Source: an uncultured Selenomonas sp. (GTDB lineage: Bacteria > Bacillota > Negativicutes > Selenomonadales > Selenomonadaceae). Taken from it: a DNA stretch of 64,000 bases. Positions 62,215 to 64,000 of the stretch are shown here, one piece after another (within the stretch, counting starts at the first letter, position 1; every line of letters starts with the position of its first letter). The DNA lies in assembly GCA_900552565.1 (NCBI GenBank), contig USAK01000005.1, positions 1 to 64,000 of the forward strand, given 5' to 3'. The notes under the pieces are model-generated. The model was not told where the DNA came from and did no database searches. It was given only the letters and a program-made list of their open reading frames with translations. The position numbers and the translations under genes are program-made.

Positions 62215-62400
62215 GGAGCGGTGAAATATTTTCGGCTTCGGCTCTTCGCTGAATGTGCCCCCATTTGCTTTGGGGCGTACTTAGGGAATTCGCCGCCTGC
62301 CGCGGCGTTCTGACATCGCTGTATTTGGCGGCGGTCTGCTTGGGGCACAGCCCTGCGGGCGGTCGCTCAGCGCCTGCAGGCGAAAATATTCCCCCGCTCC
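62215..62400. repeat. 186-nt nested palindromic element of unknown function
   Basis: The outer arms GGAGCGG-TGA-AATATTTTCG (62215-62234) and CGAAAATATT-CCC-CCGCTCC (62381-62400) are complementary except for the three-base interruption. Inside them are nested CGCTGA/TCAGCG (62247-62252, 62367-62372), TGTGCCCC/GGGGCACA (62254-62261, 62342-62349) and GCCGCC/GGCGGC (62292-62297, 62327-62332). Competing local hairpins also exist, for example GCCCC…GGGGC (62257-62276), CGCCGC…GCGGCG near 62291-62307, and the palindrome CGCCTGCAGGCG (62371-62382). No open frame or ribosome site is apparent. It could be a miniature inverted-repeat element or a structured RNA. Confidence 0.7.
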
Positions 62401-62450
62401 TAGGTACGCAGGGGTTACATCGATGGAGGTGGGAGAGGCTCGTGAGATAC

Positions 62451-62488
62451 GAAAAGAGCTGACTTTTCCAAGTCAGCTCTTTTTTCGT
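62451..62488. terminator. Bidirectional terminator between the kinase-like gene and alsT
   Basis: AAAAGAGCTGACTT (62452-62465) pairs with AAGTCAGCTCTTTT (62470-62483) around TTCC, with T and A runs on both sides. Confidence 0.9.
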
Positions 62489-62498
62489 ACGCGTAGCC

Positions 62499-63923
62499 TT
62501 ATTTTATAGTTTTGTCAATGCCCCAGGCATGGACGCCTTTTTCGTCGCCTAAGATGGCTGGGTCGAAGACGGGTTCTTCGACGCCGGCTTTTTTCTGTTT
62601 GGTGTAGTCAAACAAGGCGATGCGGGCGTATTTGGCGAGGCGGGCGACGGCGTAGAGGTTGGTGAGGCACAGGAAGCCCATGAAGAGGTCGGCGAGGTTC
62701 CAAACGAGGTTGAGTTCGGCGAGGCAGCCGAAGAGGACCATGAGGACGACGCCGGCGCGGAAGACGAGCAGGTATTTTTTCGTATTGCCCTCGAAGAAGG
62801 CGATGTTGATTTCGCCGTAGTAGTAGTTGCCGACGATGGAGCTGAAGGCGAACATCAGGATGAGGATGGAGATGGCAGCAGGGGCGAGGGAGCCGAAGAT
62901 GCTGGCGAGGGACTGCTGGGCGAGGGCGATGCCGGTGAGTTCGCCGCCGATGGTGTACTGATTGGTCAAAAGTACGATGAAGGCCGTGGCCGAGCAGACA
63001 ATCCACGTATCGACGTAAACGCCAAAGGATTGGACGAGGCCCTGCTTGATTGGGTGCGTGACATCGGCTGTGGCTGCGGCGTTTGGCACGGAGCCTTCGC
63101 CGGCTTCATTGGAGAACAGGCCGCGCTTGATGCCGGTGATGACGGCCGTGCCGATGCCGCCGCCGACGGCTGCCTGCGGGGAAAAGGCGTCGTGGAAAAT
63201 CAGGGCAAACATCGCGGGGACTTTGTCGATATTGAGGATGATGATAGCAAAGGCCGTTAAAAGGTAAATGCCGGCCATGATGGGCACGAGGAATTCCGTG
63301 AATTTCGCGATGCGCGTCATGCCGCCGAAGATGACGAGGGCCGTGAGCACGCAGAGGAAGGCGGCGGAGTAAATCGGGGCAATGCCGAACGCTGTCTTAG
63401 CGGAAAGGGCAATCGTATTGGCCTGTACGGAAACGTAGATGAGGCCGAACGTGACGGAAATCAGGATAGCAAAGAGCTTGGCGACATTGGGCTGGCCGAG
63501 GGCGTTCTTGATGTAGTAAGCCGGGCCGCCGTGGAATTTGCCGTTGCCGCGCGGCAGCTTGTAAATCTGTGCGAGCGTGCTCTCGACAAAGCCCGTAGCG
63601 CAGCCGAGGAACGCGATGGCCCACATCCAGAACACAGCGCCGGGGCCGCCGGTGACGATGGCAATGGCCACGCCGGCGATATTGCCGACGCCGACGCGCG
63701 AAGCCGTGCTGACGCAGAACGCCTGAAACGAGCTGATGGCGTCGCCTTCGGTCTTTTTGCCAATGCCTTCCGTCAAAAGGCGCAGCATCTCCGGCAGCAG
63801 GCGCAGCTGCACAAAGTGTGTTGAGAGCGTGAAATAAATGCCGCAGCCGACGAGCACGACGATGAGCACGTACGACCAGAGCACGTTGTTGATGGCCGAG
63901 ACCACCGCATTCAATGCATCCAT
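62499..63923 (-). CDS. Sodium:alanine symporter (AGCS family)
   Basis: The 474-residue membrane protein matches AlsT/AgcS-type sodium- or proton-coupled alanine/glycine symporters. Recognisable blocks are GVGNIAGVAIAIVTGGPGAV near residue 77, GCATGFVESTLAQIYK near 107, and IKRGLFSNEAGEGSVPNAAA near 262, with about ten hydrophobic helices. Substrate selectivity (alanine, glycine or glutamine) is not determined. A GTGAGG site and a well-formed promoter precede the start. Confidence 0.93.
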   Translation of the reverse strand: MDALNAVVSAINNVLWSYVLIVVLVGCGIYFTLSTHFVQLRLLPEMLRLLTEGIGKKTEGDAISSFQAFCVSTASRVGVGNIAGVAIAIVTGGPGAVFWMWAIAFLGCATGFVESTLAQIYKLPRGNGKFHGGPAYYIKNALGQPNVAKLFAILISVTFGLIYVSVQANTIALSAKTAFGIAPIYSAAFLCVLTALVIFGGMTRIAKFTEFLVPIMAGIYLLTAFAIIILNIDKVPAMFALIFHDAFSPQAAVGGGIGTAVITGIKRGLFSNEAGEGSVPNAAATADVTHPIKQGLVQSFGVYVDTWIVCSATAFIVLLTNQYTIGGELTGIALAQQSLASIFGSLAPAAISILILMFAFSSIVGNYYYGEINIAFFEGNTKKYLLVFRAGVVLMVLFGCLAELNLVWNLADLFMGFLCLTNLYAVARLAKYARIALFDYTKQKKAGVEEPVFDPAILGDEKGVHAWGIDKTIK

Positions 63924-63961
63924 GATAATACCTCACTTTTCTATGCTTAAAATATATATTT

Positions 63962-63990
63962 ATTATAAAGAAACTATCTAACAACGTCAA
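63962..63990 (-). promoter_or_regulatory. Promoter for the sodium:alanine symporter
   Basis: On the minus strand TTGACG (63990-63985) and TATAAT (63967-63962) are 17 bases apart, about 39 bases before the start. Confidence 0.75.
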
Positions 63991-64000
63991 GCAAAACAAA

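Noticed and set aside
1..64000. tRNA, rRNA or CRISPR features
   Set aside because: No cloverleaf-like, 16S/23S-like or regularly spaced repeat sequences were noticed in reading; this is by eye and was not scanned with a tool.

Overview
The window looks like chromosome from a GC-rich Negativicute (Firmicutes with an outer membrane), most likely Selenomonadaceae such as Mitsuokella or Selenomonas. This is inferred from protein similarity that I recall, from the mixture of Firmicute features (SepF, class II aldolase, RNase J, DUF512 radical SAM next to der, a zinc-type L28, a Bacillus-like aspartokinase with an internal start) and from remnants of Gram-negative envelope genes. No rRNA, tRNA or CRISPR array was seen.

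Region 1 (1-4.05 kb) is a gene graveyard. A truncated serine recombinase is cut by what looks like an IS256-type end at the window edge. Beside it lie a fragment of a second recombinase, the catalytic half of a mobile-element DNA methylase and a truncated element-borne protein. These abut the 3' part of ureG, ureD with an apparent internal deletion, and a broken C_GCAxxG_C_C redox protein. The simplest reading is an integrative element that entered or deleted a urease operon and then decayed.

Region 2 (4.05-12.35 kb) starts with a manganese (yybP-ykoY) riboswitch controlling a TerC-family exporter. It continues with a DUF389 membrane protein, a BCCT transporter, a TIGR04076 protein with 3-methyladenine glycosylase, and a secreted protein of unknown function. 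Three successive broken genes follow: a frameshifted unknown, a phosphoethanolamine-transferase remnant, and a diguanylate cyclase that lost the middle of its coding region.

Region 3 (12.5-47 kb) is conserved, mostly plus-strand housekeeping DNA: sepF, pepD, miaB-mutS-mutL-methyltransferase, rnj, dnaE, dac-rluB-flavoprotein, aroA-cmk-plsC, ispH-rpsA, a DUF512 radical SAM gene-der-plsY, pheB-hom-thrB, cca, gamma carbonic anhydrase-ndk-pduO, and an EF-G paralogue. Nearly every operon ends in a readable intrinsic terminator.

Region 4 (46.8-64 kb) is mixed in strand: rpmB, pepF, a lactate-permease remnant, a B12-binding radical SAM protein, a HAD phosphatase, fba, an RluA-type synthase with uraA, lysC, an aminotransferase, a DUF47-Pit phosphate pair, a uridine-kinase-like protein and an alanine:sodium symporter. 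The most unusual non-coding object is a ~186-nt nested palindrome (62215-62400) between the last two genes. The most mechanistically interesting signal inside a gene is an in-frame internal start in lysC, which predicts a separate regulatory beta subunit. I found no convincing evidence of a wholly new multi-gene system. Functional assignments rest on motifs and remembered family sequences, not on searches.
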